A DNA stretch of 36,003 nt from Bacteroidota bacterium (GTDB taxonomy: Bacteria > Bacteroidota > Bacteroidia > Bacteroidales > JACABE01). A model generated the notes under the pieces. It was given only the letters and a program-made list of their open reading frames with translations, was not told where the DNA came from and searched no databases. Of the stretch, positions 16,971 through 26,717 are shown one piece after another; position 1 is the stretch's first letter, and every line of letters begins with the position of its first letter. The translations under genes were made by a program, and so were the position numbers. The stretch is taken from contig JACABE010000014.1 in assembly GCA_013377005.1 (NCBI GenBank), positions 1 through 36,003 of the forward strand. Reading direction: 5' to 3'.

Positions 16971-18404
16971 ATGGAAAAAAAACACAGAGAACCGGAGATA
17001 ATAGAAAATATAGAAATTATAGATGCAGGAAGCGAAGGCAAAGCCATTGCAAAAGTGGATGATATGGTTATTTTTGTTCCATTTGTGGTACCTGGCGATG
17101 TAGTTGATTTACGTATTATTAAAAAGAAAAAAAACTTTGCTGAAGCCAAAGCCATTAAAATTCATAAATATTCCGACAAGAGAATAAAACCACTTTGTTC
17201 GCATTTTGGTGTATGTGGAGGCTGCAAATGGCAAGCTATGAAATATGAAGAACAATTATTTTATAAGCAAAAGCAAGCAGAAGATAATCTTCAACGCATT
17301 GGGAAAATAAATACATCATGTATTACTCCAATCTTAGCATCAGAAAATAAATATTTTTATCGTAACAAATTAGAATATACTTTTTCGAGCAAGCGTTGGT
17401 TACTGGATGGTGAAATTACTGAAGAAATTGATCGCGATTCGATAAATATGAACGCACTTGGTTTTCATATTCCTCAGCTATTCGATAGAGTGTTGGATGT
17501 AAAAAAATGCTATTTACAAAAAGACCCTTCCAACAGTATTCGGGATGCGGTTAAAGAATATGCACTGACTAACAATTTAACCTTTTTTGATGCCCGTAAA
17601 TGGGAAGGATTTTTACGTAATTTGATTATCAGAACTTCTACTACCGGTGATGTTATGGTAATTTTAATAATAAAAGACGACAGACCCAAAGTAATTACAC
17701 GTATCATGGACTATCTTAGCGAAAAATTCCCACAAATTACATCCTTAATGTATGTTGTCAATAACAAACGCAACGATACCATTGGTGACTTAGATATTCA
17801 GTTATACAAAGGCAACCCATATATTATTGAAATGATGAAGGCATATAAAACAGGGCAGGAGTTGCAGTTTATCATAGGACCTAAATCTTTTTACCAGACC
17901 AATTCGGAACAAGCGTATAATTTGTATAAAATTGCGGCTGAGTTTGCCGATTTAAAAGCTGATGAAGTAGTATATGATTTATATACCGGTACTGGTACTA
18001 TTGCAAATTTTATTGCAGGAAGTGTAAAGAAAGTTGTAGGTATTGAATATGTACCCGAAGCTATTGAAGATGCTTATCGCAATTCTGTGCATAATAATAT
18101 TAACAATGCATACTTTTATGCCGGAGATATGGTTAAAGTTTTGACGGATGATTTTGTAAAAGTTAACGGAACACCTGATACCATTATCACTGATCCGCCA
18201 AGAGCTGGTATGCACGAAAAAGTAGTAGAACAAATCCTGAAAGCAAATCCTAAAAAAATAGTTTATATTAGTTGTAATCCTGCTACTCAAGCACGTGATG
18301 TCGAATTAATGAGCGGGCAATACAAGGTTGAAAAGATACAACCTGTTGATATGTTTCCTCATACCCATCATGTCGAAAACGTGATTTTATTGGTTAGGAA
18401 ATAG
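16971..18404 (+). CDS. rlmD: 23S rRNA uracil-C5 methyltransferase (RlmD/RumA family)
   Basis: A SAM-dependent RNA (uracil-5-)methyltransferase of 477 residues. Residues about 10-65 form a TRAM RNA-binding domain. Cysteines 76, 82, 85 (LCSHFGVCGGC) and 180 (DVKKCYLQ) are the 4Fe-4S ligands that separate this group from TrmA. The SAM site is YDLYTGTGTIANF (about 335-347), the catalytic base region is TDPPRAGMHE, and the methyl-accepting nucleophile is Cys435 in YISCNPATQ. Target U1939 is expected from E. coli RlmD, but close relatives (RlmCD) also modify U747, so the exact site is inferred. It has a perfect promoter and a hairpin just after its stop codon. Confidence 0.9.
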   Translation: MEKKHREPEIIENIEIIDAGSEGKAIAKVDDMVIFVPFVVPGDVVDLRIIKKKKNFAEAKAIKIHKYSDKRIKPLCSHFGVCGGCKWQAMKYEEQLFYKQKQAEDNLQRIGKINTSCITPILASENKYFYRNKLEYTFSSKRWLLDGEITEEIDRDSINMNALGFHIPQLFDRVLDVKKCYLQKDPSNSIRDAVKEYALTNNLTFFDARKWEGFLRNLIIRTSTTGDVMVILIIKDDRPKVITRIMDYLSEKFPQITSLMYVVNNKRNDTIGDLDIQLYKGNPYIIEMMKAYKTGQELQFIIGPKSFYQTNSEQAYNLYKIAAEFADLKADEVVYDLYTGTGTIANFIAGSVKKVVGIEYVPEAIEDAYRNSVHNNINNAYFYAGDMVKVLTDDFVKVNGTPDTIITDPPRAGMHEKVVEQILKANPKKIVYISCNPATQARDVELMSGQYKVEKIQPVDMFPHTHHVENVILLVRK

Positions 18405-18432
18405 ATTAAAAAGTAATTAGTTGTTCGGTTAC

Positions 18433-18471
18433 TTTGGTGATAGCTTCACTTATAGTGAAACTATCACCAAA
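18433..18471 (+). other. Long stem-loop between rlmD and the YbaK-like gene
   Basis: TTTGGTGATAG (18433-18443) pairs with CTATCACCAAA (18461-18471), and inside it TTCAC (18445-18449) pairs with GTGAA (18455-18459) around a 5-nt loop. The 16-bp stem has one symmetric mismatch. It is 29 bp past the rlmD stop and 46 bp before the next start. There is no U-run after it, so it is not a canonical intrinsic terminator. Confidence 0.75.
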
Positions 18472-18516
18472 TATTTACCTTTCACTTACTACTTTTTAGT
18501 AATTCATAATTTTAAA

Positions 18517-19008
18517 ATGAGAGGCCAACCACAGGTATACATTATATTGGAAGAACTCGGTATTCAATTTGATTACTACGAGCATCCGCCTGTTCCTACA
18601 GTTAAGGAAGCTGCCATTTATTGGAAAGATATAGAAGCAGCTCATTGCAAGAATTTGTTTTTTCGTAATCACAAAGGCAATAAGCACTTCCTTGTTTTGT
18701 TGGAATTTTACCAGAATCTTGATATAAAAAGTTTAGAGGCAAAACTCAAACAAGGGAAAATCTCCTTTGCTTCCGATGAAAGAATGATGAAATATTTGGG
18801 TTTAACAGCAGGTTCAGTTTCTCCTTTTGGATTGATAAATGATGAAAAGCATGAGGTTCATGTTTTTATTGACGAGAATTTGCAAAAAGCTTCAAAAATT
18901 AGCTTTCACCCTAATATTAATACAGCTTCATTGGTAATAAGCTTCAAAGATTTTATGAAGTATATGAATATAATAGGAAATACCTATTCATTCCTAAATT
19001 TATACTAA
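18517..19008 (+). CDS. YbaK/ProX-type aminoacyl-tRNA deacylase
   Basis: A 163-residue protein of the YbaK/PrdX (ProXp) editing family, which hydrolyses mischarged tRNAs such as Ala-tRNA(Pro) in trans. The N-terminal YYEHPPVPTVKEA is the characteristic opening, followed by KNLFFRNHKGNKHFLVLLE, with the conserved Lys that contacts the tRNA end, and by GSVSPFGLIND. The frame extends upstream to a TTG at 18421, but that extension crosses the rlmD downstream hairpin and has no family resemblance; ATG at 18517 gives the normal PrdX length. It is convergent with lon. Which tRNA is edited cannot be read from sequence; Ala-tRNA(Pro) is most likely. Confidence 0.87.
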   Translation: MRGQPQVYIILEELGIQFDYYEHPPVPTVKEAAIYWKDIEAAHCKNLFFRNHKGNKHFLVLLEFYQNLDIKSLEAKLKQGKISFASDERMMKYLGLTAGSVSPFGLINDEKHEVHVFIDENLQKASKISFHPNINTASLVISFKDFMKYMNIIGNTYSFLNLY

Positions 19009-19026
19009 ATAAAAAGTTTTGTGGTA

Positions 19027-21480
19027 TTAAGCTTTCTTTTTTGGAGAGGACTTTGATAATGATTGTCCATTCACAAAAGCAATATCTATCACTTCTATCA
19101 ATTCATCAACATAATGAAATGTAAGCCCTTGAATATATTCAGCTTTGATTTCTTCAATGTCTCTTTTATTCTCAGAAGATAAAATAATGTCAGTAATTTT
19201 CGAACGTTTAGCAGCCAGTATTTTTTCTCTGATTCCTCCAACAGGCAATACTTTACCTCTTAGTGTAGTTTCTCCTGTCATTGCAATAGAAGCATTAATT
19301 GCTCTTTTAGTAAATGCTGAACAGATAGCTGTAAACATAGTAATCCCAGCAGAAGGGCCATCTTTAGGTGTAGCTCCTTCAGGAACATGAATATGTACAT
19401 TCCATTTTTCAAATACTTCAGCATCCAACTTTAATTGTTCTGAATGTGATTTCAGATATTCATAAGCAATAGCTGCAGATTCCTTCATTACATCTCCCAA
19501 ATTACCGGTAAGTGTGAGGTTTCCTTTGCCAGCACTCAAACTGGCTTCAACAAATAAGATTTCTCCACCTACAGCTGTCCAAGCAAGCCCTGTGGCAACA
19601 CCAACCAAACTCTTTTTAAGCAAAGTATCATGCTGAACTGTAGGGATTCCTAAGATAGTCTGTATTTCAGATAAAGATAATGTTTTATTATAAGCATCTT
19701 TATTGGCAATAAAACGGGCTCTATTTCGGATTACCTTGGCAATATTCTTTTCTAGCTGACGAACACCTGATTCTCTGGTATATTCGTCTATTATTTTTTC
19801 AATAACAGCATCTGTAAATTTAAGTTGTGTCTTTTTAACACCATGTTCCAGCAACTGTTTAGGAATGAGATGACGTTTTGCAATCTGTAGTTTTTCTTCC
19901 ATGATATAGCCACTAACATCAATTACTTCCATTCTGTCGCGAAGAGCAGGATGTATTGTACTCATAGTATTGGCTGTAGAAATAAACATTACCTTGGATA
20001 AATCAAAAGTTTCTTCAAGAAAATTATCGTAGAAAGCATTGTTTTGTTCAGGGTCAAGTACTTCAAGTAAAGCAGCTGAAGGATCTCCATTAATATTCAT
20101 ACCCAGTATTTTATCAATTTCATCCAACACAAATACAGGATTTGAAGATTTCGCTTTTTTTAGTTGTTGAATAATACGACCTGGCATAGCTCCGATATAT
20201 GTTTTGCGATGACCTCTGATTTCAGATTCATCTCTTAAACCACCCAGCGACATGCGAATATATTTACGATCTAAAGCACGGGCAATGGATTTTCCTAAAG
20301 ACGTTTTGCCAACTCCAGGAGGTCCTACCAAACAAAGAATTGGTGATTTCATATCACCTTTTAATTTTAAAACGGCAAGGTATTCAATAATTCTTTCTTT
20401 TACCTTTTCCAGACCAAAATGATCTTCATCCAGTATTTCTTGGGCTCTGCTAAGATCAAAGTTATCCTTGGTATATTCATTCCAAGGTAAATCGGTCAAT
20501 ACATTCAAGTAATTCATCTGAATAGAAAAATCAGGAGAGTTTGGATTTGTACGTTGAAGTTTCTTTAATTCTTTTTCAAATGTAGCAGCAACTTCTTTTG
20601 ACCATTTTTTTTGTTCGGCTTTTGCTTTTATCTCATTAATTTCCTGTTCACCAGGATTTCCGCCCAATTCTTCTTGAATAGTTTTTAACTGTTGGTTAAG
20701 GAAATATTCACGTTGCTGCTTGTCAATATCAACTTTGGCTTTGTTTTGTATCTGGTTTTTGAGCTCCAGCATCTGCAAGTCCTTGGTCAGAAATGAAAGT
20801 GCAAAATTAGCTCGTTCTTTAATATCAGAAACTTCTAATAACTTTTGTTTTTCAGTTATATCTGTATTAAGGTTAGAAGAAATGAAATTTACCAAAAAAT
20901 GTGGACTTTCAATGTTTTGAATTGCAAATCCTGCATCTGAAGGAATATTGGGTGACAACTTAATGATTTCTATGGATAAGTCTTTTAATGAAGAAATGAG
21001 GGCATTAAAATTCTTGTCTTTACTTATTTTTTCTGATGAACCAAATTGTTTAACTTCAGCAATAAAATATGGATCAGATTGCAACAGCATGCCCAACTCA
21101 AAACGTTTTTTTCCTTGAATGATAATAGTTGTACTACCATCAGGCATTTGTAGCGTTTTTAAAATCTGAGCAAGAGTACCTATTTTATATAAATCCTCAA
21201 ATTGAGGATCTTCTTGTTCTTTATCTTTTTGTGCAACTACACCAATTAGTTTATTTCCTTTATAAGCTTCTTTAATTAGTTTAATTGATTTATCACGACC
21301 AACAGTAATAGGAATAACAACTCCCGGAAATAAGACAGTGTTGCGAAGTGGTAAAATAGGTAAAGTATCCGGGATTTTTTCTGCATTCATAATTTCCTCA
21401 TCTTCAATAGAGAGTAAAGGTATAAATTCAGCATCATCATCCACTATATCAGCAAATTTGACAAAATCTCTGTTCATCAT
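19027..21480 (-). CDS. lon: ATP-dependent protease Lon
   Basis: Cytoplasmic AAA+ serine protease degrading misfolded and regulatory proteins. The 817-residue chain shows the N-terminal substrate-binding domain (LPILPLRNTVLFPGV), Walker A GPPGVGKTS (Lys about 392), Walker B FVLDEIDKI, and the catalytic dyad Ser710 in PKDGPSAGIT and Lys753 in VGGIREKI, spaced 43 residues apart as in E. coli Lon. A 45-residue acidic N-terminal extension precedes the first domain. The frame extends two codons further to a TTG, but ATG at 21480 is preferred. It lies 57 bp after the GlmU-like gene on the same strand. No HSP-type regulatory site was recognised. Confidence 0.96.
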   Translation of the reverse strand: MMNRDFVKFADIVDDDAEFIPLLSIEDEEIMNAEKIPDTLPILPLRNTVLFPGVVIPITVGRDKSIKLIKEAYKGNKLIGVVAQKDKEQEDPQFEDLYKIGTLAQILKTLQMPDGSTTIIIQGKKRFELGMLLQSDPYFIAEVKQFGSSEKISKDKNFNALISSLKDLSIEIIKLSPNIPSDAGFAIQNIESPHFLVNFISSNLNTDITEKQKLLEVSDIKERANFALSFLTKDLQMLELKNQIQNKAKVDIDKQQREYFLNQQLKTIQEELGGNPGEQEINEIKAKAEQKKWSKEVAATFEKELKKLQRTNPNSPDFSIQMNYLNVLTDLPWNEYTKDNFDLSRAQEILDEDHFGLEKVKERIIEYLAVLKLKGDMKSPILCLVGPPGVGKTSLGKSIARALDRKYIRMSLGGLRDESEIRGHRKTYIGAMPGRIIQQLKKAKSSNPVFVLDEIDKILGMNINGDPSAALLEVLDPEQNNAFYDNFLEETFDLSKVMFISTANTMSTIHPALRDRMEVIDVSGYIMEEKLQIAKRHLIPKQLLEHGVKKTQLKFTDAVIEKIIDEYTRESGVRQLEKNIAKVIRNRARFIANKDAYNKTLSLSEIQTILGIPTVQHDTLLKKSLVGVATGLAWTAVGGEILFVEASLSAGKGNLTLTGNLGDVMKESAAIAYEYLKSHSEQLKLDAEVFEKWNVHIHVPEGATPKDGPSAGITMFTAICSAFTKRAINASIAMTGETTLRGKVLPVGGIREKILAAKRSKITDIILSSENKRDIEEIKAEYIQGLTFHYVDELIEVIDIAFVNGQSLSKSSPKKKA

Positions 21481-21537
21481 CGGCAATAATATATTTTTCA
21501 GTAGTTAATTATGATTTTCTGTATTTAGAAAAAATCA

Positions 21538-22725
21538 TTATAACATTCTATTTTTATAAGTTAAATTAAAAACATGTTTTAAAATGTCTTTTTCTGTATT
21601 GTTAAAAGCTAAATTTCTTCTGTCAAATACTCTTTGAGCAACAATTACAGCTTTTTTAATATCGTAAGTAGAAATTCCACTTACACCACCCCAAGAAAAA
21701 GAGGGGATAAAGTTACGTTGAAAGCCAGAACCAAATACATTAGCATTTACACCCACCACAGTTCCTGTATTGAACATTGTGTTGATACCGCATTTAGAAT
21801 GGTCACCCATAATAAGTCCACAAAACTGTAGGCCAGTATTTATAAATGTTTCTAAAGGATAGTTCCACAATTTTACATCTTCATAAGTGTTTTTCAGATT
21901 TGATGTATTAGTATCAGCACCTATATTACACCATTCTCCAATAACAGAATTACCAATGAATCCTTCGTGAGCTTTGTTTGAATAACCTAATATAACAACA
22001 TTATTAATTTCACCACCAATTTTTGAGAAAGGGCCTATTGTTGTGCCACCATAGATTTTGGCTCCCATTTTTAAAATAGCATTTTCACATAAAGCAAAAG
22101 GACCTCTAATAAGACAACCTTCCATGATTTCAGCATCTTTACCTATGTAAATAGGACCTTCTGTAGCATTAAGGGTTGAAAACTCAATTTTAGCACCCTC
22201 TTCAATAAAAATTTGATTTTCTCCTGCTATCTTATTGGTATCTGAAATTGCTGCTGATTTTCTATCCTTAGTAAGCAATTCAAAATCTGCACTAATTTCT
22301 TGTCCATTCAATACAAAAATATCCCAAAGGTTATTTAATTTAGTATGCTGCGATTTAGATTCAATTTCTTCATAATTAGCTAGAGAATCATCTCCAATAT
22401 TCTCAAAATCTTCTTCTTTGATATTGTAAGCAATAACGTAATCACCAGCACTTAATGCCTGATTAGGTTTTAAGGCGTGAATTTCGTCAATAATTTGCTT
22501 ATTTGGGAAAATAGAACTATTAATCAGATAATTATTTGATTTGATAATAATAGGAAATTTTTCACTTAAATAACTTTCTGTTAAAGAGGATGTTGTGCAA
22601 TTTAAATACTTTTCCCATTTTTCGCGTATAGTTAATATTCCTACACGAATATCTGAAACAGGTCTGGTAAAAACTATTGGCAATAAATTACTGCGGGATG
22701 CATCATCAAATAGTATGTAATTCAT
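21538..22725 (-). CDS. GlmU-like sugar nucleotidyltransferase/acyltransferase
   Basis: A 395-residue protein of the Bacteroidota 'GlmU family' of putative sugar-nucleotide transferases. The N-terminal part (MNYILFDDASRSNLLPIVFT and SDIRVGILTIREKW) is a divergent nucleotidyltransferase-like domain. Residues about 175-340 have the hexapeptide rhythm of a left-handed beta-helix (EGPIYIGKDAEIMEGCLIRG, GAKIYGGTTIGPFSKIGG), ending in a segment resembling the acetyltransferase site of GlmU. Sugar-1-phosphate uridylyl- or acetyl-transfer is plausible; the true substrate is unknown. A -7 box lies at 22764-22771, after the rpmE2 terminator. Lon follows on the same strand. Confidence 0.8.
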   Translation of the reverse strand: MNYILFDDASRSNLLPIVFTRPVSDIRVGILTIREKWEKYLNCTTSSLTESYLSEKFPIIIKSNNYLINSSIFPNKQIIDEIHALKPNQALSAGDYVIAYNIKEEDFENIGDDSLANYEEIESKSQHTKLNNLWDIFVLNGQEISADFELLTKDRKSAAISDTNKIAGENQIFIEEGAKIEFSTLNATEGPIYIGKDAEIMEGCLIRGPFALCENAILKMGAKIYGGTTIGPFSKIGGEINNVVILGYSNKAHEGFIGNSVIGEWCNIGADTNTSNLKNTYEDVKLWNYPLETFINTGLQFCGLIMGDHSKCGINTMFNTGTVVGVNANVFGSGFQRNFIPSFSWGGVSGISTYDIKKAVIVAQRVFDRRNLAFNNTEKDILKHVFNLTYKNRML

Positions 22726-22763
22726 ATTGTTATGGTTTTTTGGTTTGATAATTAATTTGTTAT

Positions 22764-22771
22764 CAAAACTA
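22764..22771 (-). promoter_or_regulatory. -7 box of the GlmU-like gene
   Basis: The minus strand reads TAGTTTTG, an exact consensus match 38 bp before the start codon and downstream of the rpmE2 terminator. No good -33 TTG. Confidence 0.45.
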
Positions 22772-22786
22772 ATAAATTTTTTAGAA

Positions 22787-22813
22787 TAAAAAAAGCCCTT
22801 TGTAAAAAGAGCT
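22787..22813 (-). terminator. Intrinsic terminator after rpmE2
   Basis: Minus strand: AGCTCTTT-TTAC-AAAGGGCT (22813 to 22794, one wobble pair) followed by seven T. It is 32 bp past the L31 stop codon. Confidence 0.85.
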
Positions 22814-22844
22814 TTAAAATTTCTTTTAAATAAGATAACAAATA

Positions 22845-23111
22845 TTAATTGTTTCTGTTTTCAAAATGTTTTTGATATTTTGTTTTAAATTTATCAACAC
22901 GACCTGCTGTATCAATTAATTTTATCTTTCCAGTAAAGAAAGGATGCGATGTATTAGAGATTTCAAGTTTTACGAGCGGATATTCAATACCGTCAGTATA
23001 AACAATCTTTTCGTTAGTTTTAACAGTTGATCTTGTTATAAACATATAATCGTTGGAAATATCTTTAAACACAACGAATCTGTAATCTTTTGGATGAATA
23101 TCCTTTTTCAT
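22845..23111 (-). CDS. rpmE2: 50S ribosomal protein L31 type B
   Basis: An 88-residue ribosomal protein. [17 protein letters not shown] and SHPFFTGK are characteristic of L31 type B. The protein contains no cysteine at all, so it is the zinc-independent (C-minus) form, about 15 residues longer than the zinc-binding L31. In several bacteria the C-minus form is made under zinc limitation, but in many Bacteroidota it is the only L31; neither a Zur site nor a second copy is visible here. It has its own promoter and terminator, so it is a single-gene transcript. Confidence 0.94.
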   Translation of the reverse strand: MKKDIHPKDYRFVVFKDISNDYMFITRSTVKTNEKIVYTDGIEYPLVKLEISNTSHPFFTGKIKLIDTAGRVDKFKTKYQKHFENRNN

Positions 23112-23184
23112 CTTATTATAATTTTAAAATAATTGATAATCAGTTTATTGTAATTAATTTTGCTTTTAATCAAAATTTGGAGTG

Positions 23185-23214
23185 CAAAAGTAGAAAAATA
23201 ATGTTGAATAACAA
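23185..23214 (-). promoter_or_regulatory. Promoter of rpmE2
   Basis: Minus strand TTG (23214-23212), 19 bp, then TACTTTTG (23192-23185). A perfect fit to the Bacteroidota consensus; leader about 66 nt. Confidence 0.7.
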
Positions 23215-23264
23215 AATTTTATCTTAATATTTTTCAATACTGCTTAATATTTTGAGTTTTCTAT

Positions 23265-25952
23265 TTAATAGATAATTAATTTTCCTTTTTGTAAAGTATT
23301 TCCTGCTTTTAATATGTAAAAATAAAATCCAGAGCTCAGTTTTGAAGCATCTATCTCAATACTTTGATTCCCTTTGCTTTGATGTTGAGTGAATGGGTTT
23401 ATCAGTTCTTTTCCTGTTATATCAACAATCTTTAGTTCAATATTTTCATTTTCTAAAAGTGTATATGTAATGGTTGTTTTTTCTGTAAATGGATTAGGAT
23501 ATATATTTATATTTAAAGCGTTTGATTTATATTCGGAAATTTCAGCAAGATTGATAAATATACTATTTGATGGTGCTGATTGACAACCATTTTCTATAAC
23601 TACTACATAATAGTTTCCTGTTTGATTTGGATGGAAAGTATTTGTTGTAGCATCTGTCAATGGTCCACTAGTTTGAAGATACCATTGATTACCATTTGTA
23701 ATATCAGATTTAAGCAAATTACCTATTTGGGTAATGTTAGGGGTAGAGGGAATTGGATTTATAGTAACTGCTTTTGTTGCAGAGTCACCGCATCCAGTAG
23801 GATTACATCCTTTAACTGTAATATTTCCGGAAATGGCAGAACTTAAAAAATTAATATTTATGCTATTAGTTGAGCTATTTCCGCTTACTCCGGAGGGTAA
23901 TGTCCATACATAATATGTTGCATTAGCAATGGTAGGAACTGTATAATTTACATTGCTATAACCAATGCAAGCATTGTTTGCTCCAGATATGTTTCCTGCA
24001 GCCGCTGGCTGAAAATAATTTGTATTATGACTGCCTGTTAGTGCAGGTAGTAAATAACAGTTTTCTGAACTGTTATACTCATAGCAAGCAAAATGATAAA
24101 TAGTTCCTTGGGATAAACCTGTAATATTAACAGAGTCGGCTGTCCCGTTATAGACTACAAAGTTCCCTGTACCAATCTGCTGGCCAGAGCCAAATATAGG
24201 ATTTGCAGTATAAGAAGTTCCAAGAGATAAATTTACATTAACATATGAATTTGCTTTAGCAATAATTAAAAGTCTATTTCCATTACCTCTTGTACATTTA
24301 ATTGTCATTGAGTTTGTTGTAACAGAGTTAAATGTTAGATTAGATGCTTGTAAAGTTGTCAACGAGCAAGTATAACCGCCCATAAATGCAAAAGAAATAG
24401 TTTTATTGATAGTATTTTCTGTAATATTTGTAATAGGTTTGGCATTATTTACATTTGCCCATGACTTTGCATTTGGTGTTGTTAAATCTGTAAAAGAAGT
24501 TTTATATCCTGATCCCGGAAATGGGCATCCGGCTCCATTTATAGTTCCATAAGTAGTTGGTGGATTTCCTGTTGAATTGGCACAAACAGGGAACATACCT
24601 TGATGACTGCCTTTATTTATCCCATTAGAGGAACTAATATAATTTCCATCAACATGATAAATAATCATTCCATGACCGGGAATATAAGCATCAAAATTAA
24701 ATGGCTGACGATTTTCAATTAAATAATATTCATTTGAAGTAGCCGTATTAAATCGATAAAAGCTGTTGGAATATTGGAGTGCATTGTCCAAAGTTATTTG
24801 TGCAGGAGAATTTAGTACAGTTGGAGTAGCCCAATTGTAAACCATTGTTTTAGTATAAGCATTATGGTGAGCAGGTGTTTTACCTCCATTATTCCATGAT
24901 CCGTCAGCCATTAAGTCCCATTTTCCTGTTCCATCATATTGTCCATTGGTTGCATAATCAGTATCATAAAAATCGGGTGCACCTAATACATGTCCAAATT
25001 CATGACAAATTACTCCAATATAAGTAATATATTCACCATAATTAAATCTTAATTCCGGTGAGCAAGAGTATTTACTAATTGTTTTTCCATCAAGACTTAT
25101 AGATGGATAGATATTGGATGCATGCGACCATATTGCATCTGAAGAAGCACCAGCTTCTTGTCCATAACCAGCAAAGATAACATAAACTCCATCAACACTA
25201 CCATCGTTATCATTATCATAATCAGCATAATTAACATCTGGATTGGCTGCGTATATGGCTTCTTTTACCAGTGCAGCTGCATTTGGAGAATTATTTGTAC
25301 CATTGTCAGCACCATAGTATGCCATATTTTGGCTTGCAGTATATGGACCGGCAACTGTAATTGAAAGATTTAACTGGTTATAAGAATTTTCTAAGTAATA
25401 ATCTTTCACACTTCCAGTAGCTCCATCTGTTGTATAGTTTATTTGATTAAAAAGATTATTAAAATCAGCATTGGTTTTAATAAACGGAACATCTGCAAAT
25501 CCAATTAAAATACATATTAATTTTCTGGTTCCTGAAGTTGGAAATGATTTTTGAGCCTCTTTATCGTGAATAGTCCAGGCACTTTTCATCATTTGAATTT
25601 GTGATTGAGAATAACGTATTGTTTTTGGAATGGAATTTAAAAATTCAATTTCTTCACTACTTCTCAATGATTGGCTTTTTGCTTCTCTGCCAGAAGGAAT
25701 CATGTTTTTTTCGTTATCCAAAATGGCATATTCGTAAGTGCCTTTTTTGTTAAATAAAATAGAGTAGCCATCCATTGTTTCTGCCCACCTTACTTTTTCA
25801 TCACCTTTAAGCTGAATAGTGATTTTTGTTCCATCCGGTTGAGTAAACTCAATAGGGTGAGGGTAAGCTGGTACTGCATTAGCAACATTTTGAATAAAAG
25901 ACAGTTGAAAACTTAAAATTACGCATAAAAATAAAGAAGATGTTTTTTTCAT
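23265..25952 (-). CDS. Secreted M6-family metalloprotease with T9SS sorting domain
   Basis: An 895-residue extracellular zinc protease. Residues 1-27 are a signal peptide. Residues about 140-440 match peptidase family M6 (immune inhibitor A-like), with the zinc site HEFGHVLGAPDFYDTDY near residue 316 and the Asp-rich YADYDNDNDGSVDG calcium-like loop. Residues about 545-645 look like a fibronectin/Ig-type domain and 650-800 like PKD/Ig-type domains. The last 75 residues are a type-A T9SS sorting domain, starting NIYPNPFTEKTTITY and ending GFYFYILKAGNTLQKGKLII. Export to the outer surface or medium and digestion of external protein are expected; the substrate is unknown. Confidence 0.92.
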   Translation of the reverse strand: MKKTSSLFLCVILSFQLSFIQNVANAVPAYPHPIEFTQPDGTKITIQLKGDEKVRWAETMDGYSILFNKKGTYEYAILDNEKNMIPSGREAKSQSLRSSEEIEFLNSIPKTIRYSQSQIQMMKSAWTIHDKEAQKSFPTSGTRKLICILIGFADVPFIKTNADFNNLFNQINYTTDGATGSVKDYYLENSYNQLNLSITVAGPYTASQNMAYYGADNGTNNSPNAAALVKEAIYAANPDVNYADYDNDNDGSVDGVYVIFAGYGQEAGASSDAIWSHASNIYPSISLDGKTISKYSCSPELRFNYGEYITYIGVICHEFGHVLGAPDFYDTDYATNGQYDGTGKWDLMADGSWNNGGKTPAHHNAYTKTMVYNWATPTVLNSPAQITLDNALQYSNSFYRFNTATSNEYYLIENRQPFNFDAYIPGHGMIIYHVDGNYISSSNGINKGSHQGMFPVCANSTGNPPTTYGTINGAGCPFPGSGYKTSFTDLTTPNAKSWANVNNAKPITNITENTINKTISFAFMGGYTCSLTTLQASNLTFNSVTTNSMTIKCTRGNGNRLLIIAKANSYVNVNLSLGTSYTANPIFGSGQQIGTGNFVVYNGTADSVNITGLSQGTIYHFACYEYNSSENCYLLPALTGSHNTNYFQPAAAGNISGANNACIGYSNVNYTVPTIANATYYVWTLPSGVSGNSSTNSININFLSSAISGNITVKGCNPTGCGDSATKAVTINPIPSTPNITQIGNLLKSDITNGNQWYLQTSGPLTDATTNTFHPNQTGNYYVVVIENGCQSAPSNSIFINLAEISEYKSNALNINIYPNPFTEKTTITYTLLENENIELKIVDITGKELINPFTQHQSKGNQSIEIDASKLSSGFYFYILKAGNTLQKGKLIIY

Positions 25953-26025
25953 AAAAAATATGATACTGATATAAGATTGGTTAGATAGTTAAAAGAATGT
26001 CAGATACTTTTAATCTAAAGTCGGG

Positions 26026-26033
26026 CAAAAGTA
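26026..26033 (-). promoter_or_regulatory. -7 box of the M6 protease gene
   Basis: Minus strand TACTTTTG, exact consensus, about 74 bp before the start codon. No -33 TTG at standard spacing. Confidence 0.45.
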
Positions 26034-26195
26034 CAATAATAATAAATTTTGAAGAAGAGTTTAACAGTTATAAATCTGTTAATAGTGCGAAGGTTATAAA
26101 AATAATGATAATATGAATTGACAAAATTCAGCAAAAAAGAAATAACTCTAAGAATAGAAAATTATTATTCGATTCCCCAATAAAAGAATGTCAAT

Positions 26196-26639
26196 TTATC
26201 TTAATCTATCAGCTGCTTTAACTAACTTTTCATCTTTGCGAATAGCTTTGCTGGCAAGAATTAATAAAACCATTGAAATCAGAGGGAGTATTGCACCTAA
26301 TTTATATTGTGCCTCAACTTTTACCTGATTTTGCATATTATCGGCTGTAAAAAAGATAGCAATTATGAAGATAACATTAATTAAAAATCCTATCATTGTT
26401 AATCTAAACTGAAGCGGGCGATTTCCGTATAAACAAACAGAGATAAAACATAATAATGCCAGTGCTCCATTTAATAAGATAAGTGGTAAAATGTTTATAA
26501 CCTCATATTTACCCAAAATAATAAAAGGAATATCCCCTCCATTAGGAAATGGGAAAATAGCAATAGGAAGTTTCGTAAATAACAATGCTGAAGCTATAAA
26601 TGCAAGCATTAAATAAACGGTTTGAATACGTTGTAACAT
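26196..26639 (-). CDS. DUF4293 membrane protein
   Basis: A 147-residue inner-membrane protein with four hydrophobic helices (for example VYLMLAFIASALLF and ILPLILLNGALALLCFISVC). The opening MLQRIQTVYL is the hallmark of DUF4293, a Bacteroidota-specific family of unknown function. The C-terminus is short and charged (RKDEKLVKAADRLR). From memory this family often neighbours rho; here a secreted-protein gene lies between them. It has its own promoter. Confidence 0.85.
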   Translation of the reverse strand: MLQRIQTVYLMLAFIASALLFTKLPIAIFPFPNGGDIPFIILGKYEVINILPLILLNGALALLCFISVCLYGNRPLQFRLTMIGFLINVIFIIAIFFTADNMQNQVKVEAQYKLGAILPLISMVLLILASKAIRKDEKLVKAADRLR

Positions 26640-26667
26640 AACAATGAGAAGTTTTATTATTTTTTTG

Positions 26668-26698
26668 CAAAGATAATTACACCTTAGTTAAATAACAA
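26668..26698 (-). promoter_or_regulatory. Promoter of the DUF4293 gene
   Basis: Minus strand TTG (26698-26696), 20 bp, then TATCTTTG (26675-26668). Strong consensus match; predicted leader about 21 nt. Confidence 0.7.
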
Positions 26699-26717
26699 GA
26701 TGGTTTGATGAAAAAAA

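Noticed and set aside
18421-18516. N-terminal extension of the YbaK-like protein from a TTG codon
   Set aside because: It crosses a strong hairpin and has no resemblance to the family; ATG at 18517 gives the expected N-terminus.
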